This document shows positions 9,158 through 18,495 of a DNA stretch of 51,956 nucleotides, piece after piece. Position numbers and translations under genes: made by a program. The stretch lies in contig JAFGHI010000060.1 in NCBI GenBank assembly GCA_016930235.1, positions 1 through 51,956 on the forward strand. Reading direction: 5' to 3'. Each line of letters begins with the position of its first letter. Position 1 is the stretch's first letter. The DNA is from Candidatus Omnitrophota bacterium (GTDB lineage Bacteria; Omnitrophota; Omnitrophia; Omnitrophales; Aquincolibacteriaceae). The notes under the pieces are model-generated. The model was not told the DNA's origin and searched no databases. It worked only from the letters and a program-made list of their open reading frames with translations.

Positions 9158-10252
9158 TCAACGACGTCGATGCTGGCGATCAATGCCCAACAACAGACCC
9201 ACTGCCACAAGATTCATCACCAAAGAAGTCCCACCCAGACTGACAAAGGGAAGAGGAAGCCCCTTTGTCGGGATTAATCCTGTTGTCACAAGCATATGGA
9301 TAATCGCTTGCAACACGATCAAAAAAGTAATAGCCAAAACAAGCAATCGCTCAAAATCCTGCGCCGAACGTTGAGCCATTCGTATACCACAAACAAAAAT
9401 GACGATATAGGCCGCCATCACCACAAAAACCCCGATCAGACCCAACTCCTCGCCAATGATGGAAAAAATGAAATCGTTATAGCTTGACGGCAGGTAAAAA
9501 AGTTTTTGCATACTCTCGCCCAGCCCGACCCCCCGGACACCTCCGAGACTAAACGCCATAAAAGACTGGATGATCTGAAAACCCGTTCCTTGAGGGTCCT
9601 CCCAGGGATTAAGAAACGCCAGGACCCGGTTCAACCGATAAGGCACCCGCATCACAAGAAAATAAAAAATGGGGATCACGACAAGGCTTGCGACCCATAA
9701 ATATTTGAGGCGGATCCCCACGAGGAAAATAAGAACGCCCACGATCAGAAAAATGAAAATGCAGGACCCCAAATCGGGTTGCATCAAAATCAGCGCGCAA
9801 ACGCATCCAACGAGAAAAAGGGCCGGCAAAAAAACCTTCAAACTGCCTTTTTGAATGATCTTTTTTTTTCGCGACAAATAATCGGCAAGATAAATGCAAA
9901 TCGCCAGCTTCGCAAATTCGGCAGGTTGAAAATTAAAAAACCCCAAATTAATCCAGCGCCGCGCACCCCCGGCAGCATGTCCAATCAACGGAGCAAAGGC
10001 TAGGATCAGCAAAAAAATGGCCGTGAGCATCATCACGCGGGCATTGGTTTTCCAAAATGAAACGGGAATATTGGCGGTCGCGAGCATCAAAACGATCCCA
10101 AAAAACGCGTACATCACCTGGCGGACCAAAAAATGAACCGAGTTGTTGTACAAGTACTCGGCGTAAATAGCGCTGGCGCTATATGTCATCACAACGCCAA
10201 GTCCGATCAAAAAAAAGACAGTCACAAAGAAAAAACGCATTTCCCTAGACAT
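9158..10252 (-). CDS. ftsW: Peptidoglycan glycosyltransferase FtsW (SEDS family)
   Basis: A 364-residue polytopic membrane protein with about ten hydrophobic spans. It has the SEDS signatures RRWINLGFFNFQPAEFAKL, NPWEDPQGTGFQIIQS, DFIFSIIGEELGLIG and the C-terminal PLPFVSLGGTSLVMNL. SEDS proteins polymerise lipid II together with a class B penicillin-binding protein. That partner (FtsI) is not encoded in this window. The start overlaps the end of murD by 8 bp. Confidence 0.96.
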   Translation of the reverse strand: MSREMRFFFVTVFFLIGLGVVMTYSASAIYAEYLYNNSVHFLVRQVMYAFFGIVLMLATANIPVSFWKTNARVMMLTAIFLLILAFAPLIGHAAGGARRWINLGFFNFQPAEFAKLAICIYLADYLSRKKKIIQKGSLKVFLPALFLVGCVCALILMQPDLGSCIFIFLIVGVLIFLVGIRLKYLWVASLVVIPIFYFLVMRVPYRLNRVLAFLNPWEDPQGTGFQIIQSFMAFSLGGVRGVGLGESMQKLFYLPSSYNDFIFSIIGEELGLIGVFVVMAAYIVIFVCGIRMAQRSAQDFERLLVLAITFLIVLQAIIHMLVTTGLIPTKGLPLPFVSLGGTSLVMNLVAVGLLLGIDRQHRRR

Positions 10253-11516
10253 CGGCCTTCACCCCGCCCGCGATTTCATGAACAATCTTTTTGTAAATCA
10301 TCCCGCGCTCTTCATAATTGGTAAACATATCAAAACTTGCGCAAGCCGGCGACAGCAAAACAATGTCCCCTTCCGCAGCTTCCTCGTGAGTTTTCCGGAC
10401 CGCCTCTTTCAAACTTTCGCATCGCTCGACGGCACAAACAGCCCCCCAAGTCTCTTCCATTAAAGCTTGTGCTTCTCCGATGAGAAATGCCTTTTTAACT
10501 TTTTGCCTCATGAGGCCGTTCAGATCAGCAAAATCCTTGGCTTTGGCCTTCCCCCCCGCAATCAGAAGAACACGCTGGTCCTCAAACTTTTCCAACGCCC
10601 ACGCTAACGATCTGGAAGTTGTCGATTTGGAATCATTCACATAACGGACACCCTGCCATTCGCCGACCCATTCCAGCCGGTGTTCAATCCCTTTAAACTC
10701 GCGAAGCGTCCTCTCAATGACGGCCGGAGAGCAGCCAAGCAAACGACAGACCCGTGTCACGACATCGTCATTGGGATTACGCTTGGGATCGTCCCCGAAA
10801 TACTCCCGCTGAGCCTGAATGGGGTAATCGGGAAAATACTGCTCTTGGTCTTGCCTCCTCAATAATGCAAAATCATCCGAATCCTGATTTTGATAAATTC
10901 TGAGCTTGGATGAAACGTAATCCTTCATCCCCGAATGCCAGTCAAAATGGTTCGGGCTCAGGTTGGTTAAAACAGCCAGGCGAGGATGAAACGACTCGCA
11001 GAATTTCAGCTGAAAAGAACTGACTTCTATAACCACATAAGTCTCCTCGCGGATTTTCTCTAACTCCCCCACCCACGGATTACCGATATTTCCGCAAAGG
11101 ACAACTTCCCGGACGGAATTCCGAAGGACTTTCGCGATGAGCGTTGAGACGGTCGTCTTGCCTGCAGTTCCTGTCACGGCAATGATGCGGCGGCTTTTGC
11201 TGAACCAACCCGCCACCTCAATCTCGCTGAAAATGGGAATACCCTTTTGAATAATCTTTTGACAAATCGGTACCGACGGGTTGATGCCCGGCGAAAGAAG
11301 GACCCAATTGGATCGGAGGATTTCCTCTTCGGAATGTTTTCCGCAATCAGCCTCGATGCCTAACTTCTTGAGCTCTTCGACTTTGTCGCGGATCGGATCT
11401 TGACCCGATATATCGGAGGCGTAAACGCGGTATCCTTTGGCGTGAAGAAAAAGGGCGCTTTGAAATCCGCTTTGCCCTAGCCCGAGAATCGAAACTTTCT
11501 TGCCTGGCACCTTCAT
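10245..11516 (-). CDS. murD: UDP-N-acetylmuramoyl-L-alanine--D-glutamate ligase
   Basis: A 423-residue Mur ligase adding D-glutamate. The start KVSILGLGQSGFQSALFL is the substrate-binding Rossmann domain. The ATP loop reads AVTGTAGKTTVSTLIAK, with Ala where most family members have Asn. NLSPNHFDWH and VRYVNDSKSTTSRSLAWAL are typical of MurD, as is the C-terminal LLSPACASFDMFTNYEERG. The gene begins 1 bp after the mraY stop. Confidence 0.96.
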   Translation of the reverse strand: MKVPGKKVSILGLGQSGFQSALFLHAKGYRVYASDISGQDPIRDKVEELKKLGIEADCGKHSEEEILRSNWVLLSPGINPSVPICQKIIQKGIPIFSEIEVAGWFSKSRRIIAVTGTAGKTTVSTLIAKVLRNSVREVVLCGNIGNPWVGELEKIREETYVVIEVSSFQLKFCESFHPRLAVLTNLSPNHFDWHSGMKDYVSSKLRIYQNQDSDDFALLRRQDQEQYFPDYPIQAQREYFGDDPKRNPNDDVVTRVCRLLGCSPAVIERTLREFKGIEHRLEWVGEWQGVRYVNDSKSTTSRSLAWALEKFEDQRVLLIAGGKAKAKDFADLNGLMRQKVKKAFLIGEAQALMEETWGAVCAVERCESLKEAVRKTHEEAAEGDIVLLSPACASFDMFTNYEERGMIYKKIVHEIAGGVKADV

Positions 11517-11517
11517 C

Positions 11518-12603
11518 TTAACGCACTTTTAAGCTGACAAGCCCCAAGACGGCTAAAATCATCGCAATGATCCATAGTCGTATCGTAACCTTGGATTCAG
11601 GCCATCCTTTGAGCTGAAGGTGATGGTGGAAAGGTGACATCAGGAAAACTCTTCGCTTAAACAGTTTAAAACTCGCAACTTGCAGGATCACGGAAAGGGC
11701 CTCCCAAACAAAAACACCCCCGACAATAAATAAAATTACTTCCTTTTTGATCAGAACGGCTATCGTCCCCAAAACTCCGCCGATGGAAAGAGAACCGGTA
11801 TCGCCCATCATGACTTCCGCAGGATAACAGTTATACCAAAGAAACCCTGCACTCGCTCCGACAAGCGATGAGGCAAAAACGGTAATCTCCCCTGCTTCAG
11901 GAACATGAGGAATCGCCAAATAAGTCGCAAAATCGACCCTCCCAACAACGTAAGCGATGATTCCGAAAGCCAGGGATGTAAACACAGTGCACCCGATCGC
12001 CAGTCCGTCCAAACCGTCCGTCAAATTCAGGGCATTCGACGCCCCCACCAGTACCAAGATAATAAATGGAATATAAAAAATGCCGAGATAGATAAAACTC
12101 TTCTTGAGAAGAGGCACATACAGCCACCGGTCAAAGGTCGGGTCCTGAAAAAGATAGAGGCCGATCCCCAAGCCCATCACAAGCTGCCCCAAAAGTTTGG
12201 TCAGCGAACTTAAGCCTTTGGAACTTCTTGTCTTCAGTTTGATCCAATCATCCAAAAACCCGACCCCGCCGAACCAAATCACCACCAGTAGCAGAATCCA
12301 AACAAAACGATTGGTCAAATTTCCCCATAGGAGAACCGAGATGACAACACTGGCCACAATGAGAATGCCGCCCATCGTCGGTATGTTCTTTTTGTCGGCA
12401 AAAAACGGGTGGATGGAATCGGCATATTCCCTTTTCTGATGAGCCACTACATTAATTCTCTTGAGGCACCGGATAATGGAAGGACCTAACCACAGACAAA
12501 GGACAAACGCCGTCACGCTCGCCGCCGCCGAGCGGAACGTAATGTAGCGGAAGATGTTAAACACAATCGAGATTTCATTAAGCGGATATAAGAAATAAAA
12601 CAT
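11518..12603 (-). CDS. mraY: Phospho-N-acetylmuramoyl-pentapeptide transferase
   Basis: A 361-residue polytopic membrane enzyme that transfers phospho-MurNAc-pentapeptide to undecaprenyl phosphate, giving lipid I. Key motifs are FLDDWIKLKTRSSKGL (Asp-Asp for Mg2+), NALNLTDGLDGLAIG, MMGDTGSLSIGG and the triple-His loop SPFHHHLQLKGW. About ten membrane spans are apparent. It lies 4 bp after murF. Confidence 0.97.
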   Translation of the reverse strand: MFYFLYPLNEISIVFNIFRYITFRSAAASVTAFVLCLWLGPSIIRCLKRINVVAHQKREYADSIHPFFADKKNIPTMGGILIVASVVISVLLWGNLTNRFVWILLLVVIWFGGVGFLDDWIKLKTRSSKGLSSLTKLLGQLVMGLGIGLYLFQDPTFDRWLYVPLLKKSFIYLGIFYIPFIILVLVGASNALNLTDGLDGLAIGCTVFTSLAFGIIAYVVGRVDFATYLAIPHVPEAGEITVFASSLVGASAGFLWYNCYPAEVMMGDTGSLSIGGVLGTIAVLIKKEVILFIVGGVFVWEALSVILQVASFKLFKRRVFLMSPFHHHLQLKGWPESKVTIRLWIIAMILAVLGLVSLKVR

Positions 12604-12607
12604 GGGA

Positions 12608-14002
12608 TTAAACTACCGCAGAAGTGTCAAGATGTCCAAGGACATTTTCAATTTTCATTCCTCGTGAAGCCTTCAGAAGGATGACATCGCCGGATCGAAC
12701 CCTGTTTTTGAGCGCCGCTCCTAAATCGTCGGAAGATTTGAAATGTTCGGCCTCAAGGGACGGCATCATTTCCTGAATCTTTCGAATACTCCCCGCCGAA
12801 TACGGGCCATAAGCCCCGATGTAATCAAACCCTTGCCTGGCAATTTGCTCGGCCAAGGCTTCATGAAAGGATTCCGAAGCAAACCCAAGCTCAAGCATAT
12901 CCGAGAAAATCAAAATTTTCCTCCCCGTTGCTTCCAACTCCGAAAAGGTCTCCAAGGCCTTTTGGAATGCCTCCGGACTGGCATTGTATCCGTCAAAGAT
13001 AACCCGGATGTCTCCTTGGATCACCTTCTCTTCAAAACGCCCTGCGGGAAATTTCATGCCCGTCCATCTCTCGGGTAAATCTTCCAGCCGAATTCCCAGA
13101 GAACAGGCCGTGGCCACGGCACAAGCAGCGTTCCCGACCTGAAATTTGGCCACACCCGGAAACGAAAAAGTACGGCTTTCATTGATCGAAAACCATACAC
13201 AACCGTCTTTCAGCCAAGCACCCGTAACAGCGAAATCAGCCTCCTTGGATTCACCCACGGTGATCACTTTAAGTCCAAGTCCCCGAGCTCGCTTCAGCAA
13301 ATTCTTGTCATCAAAAGGCAGCACCATCATCCCTGAAGAAGGCAGCGATTCCATCAGTTCGCACTTGGCTTCATAGATATTTTCGATTGAACCAAATCCT
13401 TCCAGATGGGCGGGTGAAACTTTTGTAATGATCCCCGCGTCCGGTCTGGCCATGGAAGACAAAAATCTGATCTCTCCCCGATGATTGGCCCCCATTTCCA
13501 CGAGACAATACCGCGCATCGGAAGTTAATTGAAGCAAAGTTAATGGGACCCCGAGATGGTTGTTCAGGTTCCCCGCATTGGCAAGGGTCGGAAACTGGGA
13601 ACGCATCAGGTAGAAAAGAAACTCTTTTGTGCTCGTTTTGCCGACACTTCCGGTAATCCCGATCACCCGCACAGGAAAACGCGCACGGTGCCACGCCGCC
13701 AATTCTTGGAGCATTGTTTCCGGATGCGGTCCGACAAGAAGATTCTGGTAGAGATTATCCGACAAAAGACGCTCGCGGTTCGTTTCAAAAAAATCCTTCC
13801 GGATGATCGCTCCGGAAGCGCCTGCCCGAAAGGCATCGTCCATAAATTGATGCCCGTCCGAGCGGTCCCCCTCCAACGCCGCAAAAAGATCCCCGGGCTG
13901 GACTTTTCGGGAATCAATCGCTGCACCGGTGCCATAACATAAGGGGTTCGCGCGATGGAGATGAATCTGGAGAGCTTTTGCAGCCTCAGGAAAAGAAAAC
14001 AC
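12608..14002 (-). CDS. murF: UDP-N-acetylmuramoyl-tripeptide--D-alanyl-D-alanine ligase
   Basis: A 464-residue Mur ligase that joins the D-Ala-D-Ala made by Ddl to the tripeptide. SRKVQPGDLFAALEGDRSDGH is the N-terminal domain signature, GITGSVGKTSTKEFL the ATP loop and VEMGANHRGEI the central motif. FDGYNASPEAFQKAL and ILIFSDMLELG lie in the C-terminal half. The gene overlaps the end of murE by 17 bp. Confidence 0.96.
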   Translation of the reverse strand: MFSFPEAAKALQIHLHRANPLCYGTGAAIDSRKVQPGDLFAALEGDRSDGHQFMDDAFRAGASGAIIRKDFFETNRERLLSDNLYQNLLVGPHPETMLQELAAWHRARFPVRVIGITGSVGKTSTKEFLFYLMRSQFPTLANAGNLNNHLGVPLTLLQLTSDARYCLVEMGANHRGEIRFLSSMARPDAGIITKVSPAHLEGFGSIENIYEAKCELMESLPSSGMMVLPFDDKNLLKRARGLGLKVITVGESKEADFAVTGAWLKDGCVWFSINESRTFSFPGVAKFQVGNAACAVATACSLGIRLEDLPERWTGMKFPAGRFEEKVIQGDIRVIFDGYNASPEAFQKALETFSELEATGRKILIFSDMLELGFASESFHEALAEQIARQGFDYIGAYGPYSAGSIRKIQEMMPSLEAEHFKSSDDLGAALKNRVRSGDVILLKASRGMKIENVLGHLDTSAVV

Positions 14003-15470
14003 GTTTTTTCCTTTTCAAACATTCCTGAGCAACCAACCGGTCATCAAAAGGAATCTTGGCCTCACCTAGAATTTGATAATCTTCATGGCCCTTGCCCAGA
14101 ATAAAACAAACATCCCCCGGTTCGGCAAAGGAAAGAAGCCGGTCAATCGCTTCCCGGCGGTCCAGAATCTCGTGAATTTCAGGCCGTCGATTCAGTGTGG
14201 GATCAATGCCGCGGCACATGTCCTTCAGGATAAGCTCCGGATCCTCTGACCGGGGATTATCGGAGGTCAAAATCAAGACATCGGAATACCGACACGCCGT
14301 CTGGACCATCAGCGGACGTTTTCCTTTGTCCCGGTCACCCCCACACCCAAAAAGCGTCAGAATCCTTCTCGGAGAAAGATGCCTCGCGCCGGAAAGGACA
14401 TTCTCAATGGCATCGGGAGTATGTGCATAATCAACAAAAACATCAAACGGCCCGGTCCCAGGAACCCGTTCCAGTCTACCCGGAATTTCAGGGATCTCCT
14501 GCAAAATACTCCGGAATAAAACAGGATCGTAGCCCAACATTTCAAGCGCTCCCAAGACCGCCACCACATTTGAAACATTGTGATGCATCGGTAATCTTGT
14601 TTGAAAGTAAGTTTCCCGCTCGCCATGGCAAAGGACGAAACCGCTGCCCTGAAAGGTTGTTTCGATATTCTTCGCCCTGAAATCGGCAGGCCCGAAAATC
14701 CCGAAGCTCTTGGCTTGAGGATAATCGATCAATAGCCTTTCCCCATAGGGACAATCACGGTTGATCAACATTTTTTTGGGGCGGGGCCCGTTGTCAAAGA
14801 GGAGACGCTTTGCCGCAAAGTAATGCTCCATATCTCCGTGATAATCGAGATGATCTTGCGTCAGCTGCGTAAAAATAGCGAGCTCATATCGAAGACCGTA
14901 AACACGCCTTTGCTCAAGGGCATGAGAAGAAACTTCCATAATGCAATGTTGGACTTCCTCGCGGTGCATGGCATCCAGCAAAGGCAAAAGGATTTCCGGT
15001 CCCGGCGTTGTATTCATTGCCGGGATCTTCTCACCCGGCAAGTCGTACCACAGTGTTCCCAGATAAGCCGCCGGGATCTTTTCCCTCAACAAACGATGAA
15101 GGAGATAAGAAACCGTCGTTTTCCCGTTGGTACCGGTAACACCCGTCAATTTAACCGCAAGGTCGGGATCATGATAAAAACGTCTCAGTAAATCCGCCAA
15201 AAAGGCCTGCGAATCTCGGACGCGAACCCATGCAACTTGCTTGGGGATGCGAATCTCGGGAAATTCTTCGCCGACTAAAACGGACGCTTTCGCTTGGATG
15301 GCCTGACCGAGGAAATCGTGCCCGTCCATACGTGAACCGCGGCACGCGACGAATAGATCTCCCGGTTCAACAAGACGGGAGTCGGAAGTGATCTTTTTGA
15401 TTTTTCGATGGGGATCCCATTGTTTTTTTTCGAGGACGGGTAGGTCACAAAATAACTGGTTAAGTTTCAC
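13986..15470 (-). CDS. murE: UDP-N-acetylmuramoyl-tripeptide synthetase, meso-diaminopimelate type
   Basis: A 494-residue Mur ligase with TSDSRLVEPGDLFVACRGSRMDGH, the ATP loop LTGVTGTNGKTTVSYLL and NTTPGPEILLPLLDAM. The substrate motif SDNPRSEDP carries the DNPR signature of meso-diaminopimelate-adding MurE rather than the lysine-adding form. The GTG at 15468-15470 was preferred because a GAAGGA tract lies 9 bp upstream and the protein then begins with the usual short KLNQLF segment. A GTG at 15510-15512 overlaps the upstream stop and would add 14 residues. Confidence 0.95.
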   Translation of the reverse strand: MKLNQLFCDLPVLEKKQWDPHRKIKKITSDSRLVEPGDLFVACRGSRMDGHDFLGQAIQAKASVLVGEEFPEIRIPKQVAWVRVRDSQAFLADLLRRFYHDPDLAVKLTGVTGTNGKTTVSYLLHRLLREKIPAAYLGTLWYDLPGEKIPAMNTTPGPEILLPLLDAMHREEVQHCIMEVSSHALEQRRVYGLRYELAIFTQLTQDHLDYHGDMEHYFAAKRLLFDNGPRPKKMLINRDCPYGERLLIDYPQAKSFGIFGPADFRAKNIETTFQGSGFVLCHGERETYFQTRLPMHHNVSNVVAVLGALEMLGYDPVLFRSILQEIPEIPGRLERVPGTGPFDVFVDYAHTPDAIENVLSGARHLSPRRILTLFGCGGDRDKGKRPLMVQTACRYSDVLILTSDNPRSEDPELILKDMCRGIDPTLNRRPEIHEILDRREAIDRLLSFAEPGDVCFILGKGHEDYQILGEAKIPFDDRLVAQECLKRKKRVFFS

Positions 15471-15508
15471 CTTCGCTCTTCCTTCATGGGATTCTAACCC
15501 AAAAAAAA

Positions 15509-15979
15509 TCACGCCATCTTAATGGATGACTCTTTAATCCCAAACTGAATTTCCGGCGAATCAATTTGAAGGGAATAAATCTCTTTCATTCCCTCCGGCC
15601 CTAAAGCGAATCGCAAATCAAATCGGTTGAGTACCGTTTCGCGTATCCCTTGAATCTTCTGCCAGTCCCCCAGGAATTGAACACGCAATACCTCGCCCCG
15701 GACATGCAACCGTATTTGATTCTTGATCAGCAAATCCCGGAGGTCATAGGCAAAAACTACATCCCCGTCCAGCACCTTCAGCTTTTCATCCCAATTCAAG
15801 CTTGCTTTCTTCACACGAAATGAAGGCCGCAAGACCAAGGGATCATATTGGCCTGAAATTTCAATGCGGAGCCTTTTTTGAATTTCATGGTAAACCCAAA
15901 ACTCCGACACCGCAGCCAATCCGTAACCGATAATCACCAAAAACAGAATCAGCTTAAATTCTCGTCTCAACTTAACCAC
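15509..15979 (-). CDS. Single-span membrane protein of unknown function before murE
   Basis: A 156-residue protein with one N-terminal membrane anchor (FKLILFLVIIGYGLAAVSEFWVY). A soluble domain rich in beta-strands follows. No family was recognised. It occupies the place where ftsL/ftsI usually sit. It lacks the coiled-coil of FtsL and the penicillin-binding motifs of FtsI, so it is not either of them by sequence. The GTG start has no clear ribosome binding site. It couples to the murE region by a 4-bp or 38-bp spacing, depending on the murE start. Confidence 0.7.
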   Translation of the reverse strand: MVKLRREFKLILFLVIIGYGLAAVSEFWVYHEIQKRLRIEISGQYDPLVLRPSFRVKKASLNWDEKLKVLDGDVVFAYDLRDLLIKNQIRLHVRGEVLRVQFLGDWQKIQGIRETVLNRFDLRFALGPEGMKEIYSLQIDSPEIQFGIKESSIKMA

Positions 15980-16000
15980 GAATCACGCAGACAATCCGTG

Positions 16001-16672
16001 TTAGGAGACCTTTTTCGCAACTTTCTTGGGCGATATCACAATCTCAACGCGGCGATTCTTCATTTTTCCCTCAGCCGTGGCGTTTGATTCGACCGGATGA
16101 AATTCACCGTACCCGGTAGCGACAAAGCGTTCAGGGTCTAAGCTCGCGGAATCAATAAAATAATGGACCACTTCCAAAGCGCGCCCGGTGGAGAGTTCCC
16201 AATTCGACCGCCAACCCGAATATCGGATCGGATCATTGTCGGTGTGTCCTTCCACATAAACCATATTGTCACCGACGCTCTGCCCGAGGATCTTGGCAAC
16301 CTTATCAATCGTGGCCTGGGCCGATGTTTTCAGCTCCGCCTTCCCTGAATCAAAGAGAACACGATCCAAGACAGTTACCACTAATCCGCGCGATTCCATC
16401 TCAACGGACAAATCGCCGGCCTCAAGCTCTCTCTGCAGCTTCTGTTCCAGATCCGACTTTGCCCTGACCAAATCCTCGCGGGAATCGAGAAGTTCATCGA
16501 GCTCCTGATTCAACCGCTGGACTTCCTTATTAAGACTGGCAATGGTCGCAGCTTGTTCGCGATTAATACGTTTGAGATCGCTATTACTGGCACAACCGCT
16601 CAAGAAGACTGCCGTCACGAAAATAACCAGAATCTTATGCCCCGTCCTGTTGATCCGTCCACCGTTTACCAT
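16001..16672 (-). CDS. OmpA/Pal-family outer membrane lipoprotein with coiled coil
   Basis: A 223-residue protein. A signal segment ILVIFVTAVFLSGC ends in a lipobox, with Cys27 as the lipidation site. A coiled coil follows (about residues 34-85, with heptads such as INREQAATIASLNKEVQRLN), then an OmpA-C peptidoglycan-binding domain (DRVLFDSGKAELK, VEGHTDNDPI, NWELSTGRALEV, GYGEFHPVESNATAEGKMKN, RRVEI). It probably anchors the outer membrane to peptidoglycan. The ATG has AAGGAGG 7 bp upstream. Confidence 0.9.
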   Translation of the reverse strand: MVNGGRINRTGHKILVIFVTAVFLSGCASNSDLKRINREQAATIASLNKEVQRLNQELDELLDSREDLVRAKSDLEQKLQRELEAGDLSVEMESRGLVVTVLDRVLFDSGKAELKTSAQATIDKVAKILGQSVGDNMVYVEGHTDNDPIRYSGWRSNWELSTGRALEVVHYFIDSASLDPERFVATGYGEFHPVESNATAEGKMKNRRVEIVISPKKVAKKVS

Positions 16673-16710
16673 GTCTTGTCCTCCTTGGATAACTTTTCAA
16701 CCAACATTGT

Positions 16711-16926
16711 TCATAAAAAGATCATCACCATTAATGCAAATGCTATCACTGCAAACACATATGAAACCACAAGCAGCCCCTTAAAAAACACATGGAGCTT
16801 TCTTTCGATGATTTGATTCGTCTGGGGGTACTTCTCCTTCAGGGCTCCCGGTTTTTCTATCCGAATCCGCCCCTTTTGCCTTTCTGTCCGGATCGGCGAT
16901 GGGGATCTTACCGTTCCGCTAGCCAT
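16711..16926 (-). CDS. Small single-span membrane protein, unknown
   Basis: A 71-residue protein with a basic, proline-containing N-terminal half and one C-terminal membrane span (FFKGLLVVSYVFAVIAFALM). No family was recognised. It begins 4 bp after the stop of the GAF/HD-GYP gene and precedes the OmpA lipoprotein gene, which suggests co-transcription. Confidence 0.6.
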   Translation of the reverse strand: MASGTVRSPSPIRTERQKGRIRIEKPGALKEKYPQTNQIIERKLHVFFKGLLVVSYVFAVIAFALMVMIFL

Positions 16927-16930
16927 AGCC

Positions 16931-18484
16931 TTACTTTTTCTTTGACTCTTTTGCCTGCGCGAATTGAACCTTTTTGACTTTTTCCATGATTTCTTTTCGA
17001 TTGACCACTCTCAAGAAACAATCGACCACTTCCGGGTCAAACTGCGTTCCCCGATTTGCTATAATTTCGTCGACGGCCTGTTCAACGCTCATCGGGTCAC
17101 GATAAACCCTCTTGGAAATCATCGCGAAGAAAGAGTCTACCACAGAAACAATTCGAGCGCCAATAGGGATTTCCTCTCCGGTCAGCCCTTGGGGGTATCC
17201 TTTTCCATCATAGCGCTCACGGTGATGGAGAATGATGGGGGTAATGGGTTTCAGCGACGAAATGGAGCGCAACAAATTCGCTCCTCGCATCGGGATCCTT
17301 TTAATCAGTTCAAATTCTTTCTTGGTCAGCTTCCCTTTCTTCCTCAAGACCTTCTCGGGGAATGTCAATGCCCCGGTATCCAAAAGTAAAATGGCTCTCT
17401 GAAGATGGGTCGCCTCACGGCTCGAAATACCGACCGCCTTGCCAACTTCCATCACTAACTCGCCAAAAACCGGTAGCTGCCCCCTTTCACCGCCGATATT
17501 CAAAGCCAGTAACTCATTGATCGTTTTGATGCTGCCAAGCGTCAATTGCTCTGTTTCCTCATAAAGCTGCGCATTCTTGATCGCCACGACCGCCTGTTCG
17601 GATAAAGACTTCAGGATCTCCAAATCCGTTTTTGTAAAAGGCTGCCGGTCCACCTTATCCCACAACGTAATCACACCCACAACATCATCTTCGATAAAGG
17701 GAACCGAGATCGATCTCCGGCTTAAGTGAAATTCACCCGTCTTGGCAATGCGTCCTTCCAAGCCCCGTCCGATCCGAAGCCGGTTTTGATGAATATGTTT
17801 TGATCCGCCGCCGAAGGAGAAATGGGGCAACAAATATTCCCGCAAACTGTCACATAACATGATAGCGCAACCCTTGGCTTTCAAAACTTGTGCGCTTAAG
17901 CGTCCGATCCGGGGAAGCAATTCATTTAATCTCAGCGATGAACTGATGACACGGTGAACGGAATGCATTGTGGAGAGGGCCAGCGCCCGAGGGTGGACCG
18001 TTTCGTAAAAATTATTCAGCTCAAAAGTCTTATAAGATAAATCAATATGGGTCGCGATAAAGTTATCAAAAGGATCCAGTAAACCGCGTATCTCACTTTC
18101 TTCCTTCGAAAAAGAATCGAGAATCAGGATTCCTCGTAAGCGGGCCAAATGCCTCATCGCAAAAACTACGCCGGGTTTCCCAAAGACACATCTGTAGAAA
18201 GCCGGCAGCTTCTCTAAGGAAGCTTCGTCACTAGAAAGCATCACGCAGTATTTTTGAAGAAAAGATTCACAACTCTTCCGATTGGCCGGCGAATCAGCAT
18301 AGAAGACGCAATTGCCGCGGCGGTCCAATCGCAACAACTCACCGCCGCCGTCTTCCCGGAAGAGATACATCCAACCGAGCGGCCGGCCCATCAGCTGATT
18401 GAACGCACGATACCCGTCCTGCCACGCAGGGTTGGGCAGCATAAACTGTTCAATGACGCTTGGTTTATGTTTGGCTCTTACCAT
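16931..18484 (-). CDS. GAF domain protein with degenerate HD-GYP domain
   Basis: A 517-residue cytoplasmic regulator. Residues 1-170 are unassigned, residues about 185-325 form a GAF domain (ISVPFIEDDVVGVITLWDK), and the C-terminal 190 residues are HD-GYP-like. HD-GYP domains hydrolyse cyclic di-GMP. Here the family HDIGK segment reads LDTGA and the later H-P metal site reads IP, while HHRERYDGKGYPQGLTGEEI is intact. Loss of several metal ligands suggests it senses or binds cyclic dinucleotides rather than cleaving them. The gene follows dgt by 11 bp. Confidence 0.85.
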   Translation of the reverse strand: MVRAKHKPSVIEQFMLPNPAWQDGYRAFNQLMGRPLGWMYLFREDGGGELLRLDRRGNCVFYADSPANRKSCESFLQKYCVMLSSDEASLEKLPAFYRCVFGKPGVVFAMRHLARLRGILILDSFSKEESEIRGLLDPFDNFIATHIDLSYKTFELNNFYETVHPRALALSTMHSVHRVISSSLRLNELLPRIGRLSAQVLKAKGCAIMLCDSLREYLLPHFSFGGGSKHIHQNRLRIGRGLEGRIAKTGEFHLSRRSISVPFIEDDVVGVITLWDKVDRQPFTKTDLEILKSLSEQAVVAIKNAQLYEETEQLTLGSIKTINELLALNIGGERGQLPVFGELVMEVGKAVGISSREATHLQRAILLLDTGALTFPEKVLRKKGKLTKKEFELIKRIPMRGANLLRSISSLKPITPIILHHRERYDGKGYPQGLTGEEIPIGARIVSVVDSFFAMISKRVYRDPMSVEQAVDEIIANRGTQFDPEVVDCFLRVVNRKEIMEKVKKVQFAQAKESKKK

Positions 18485-18495
18485 ATCTCTTTCGA

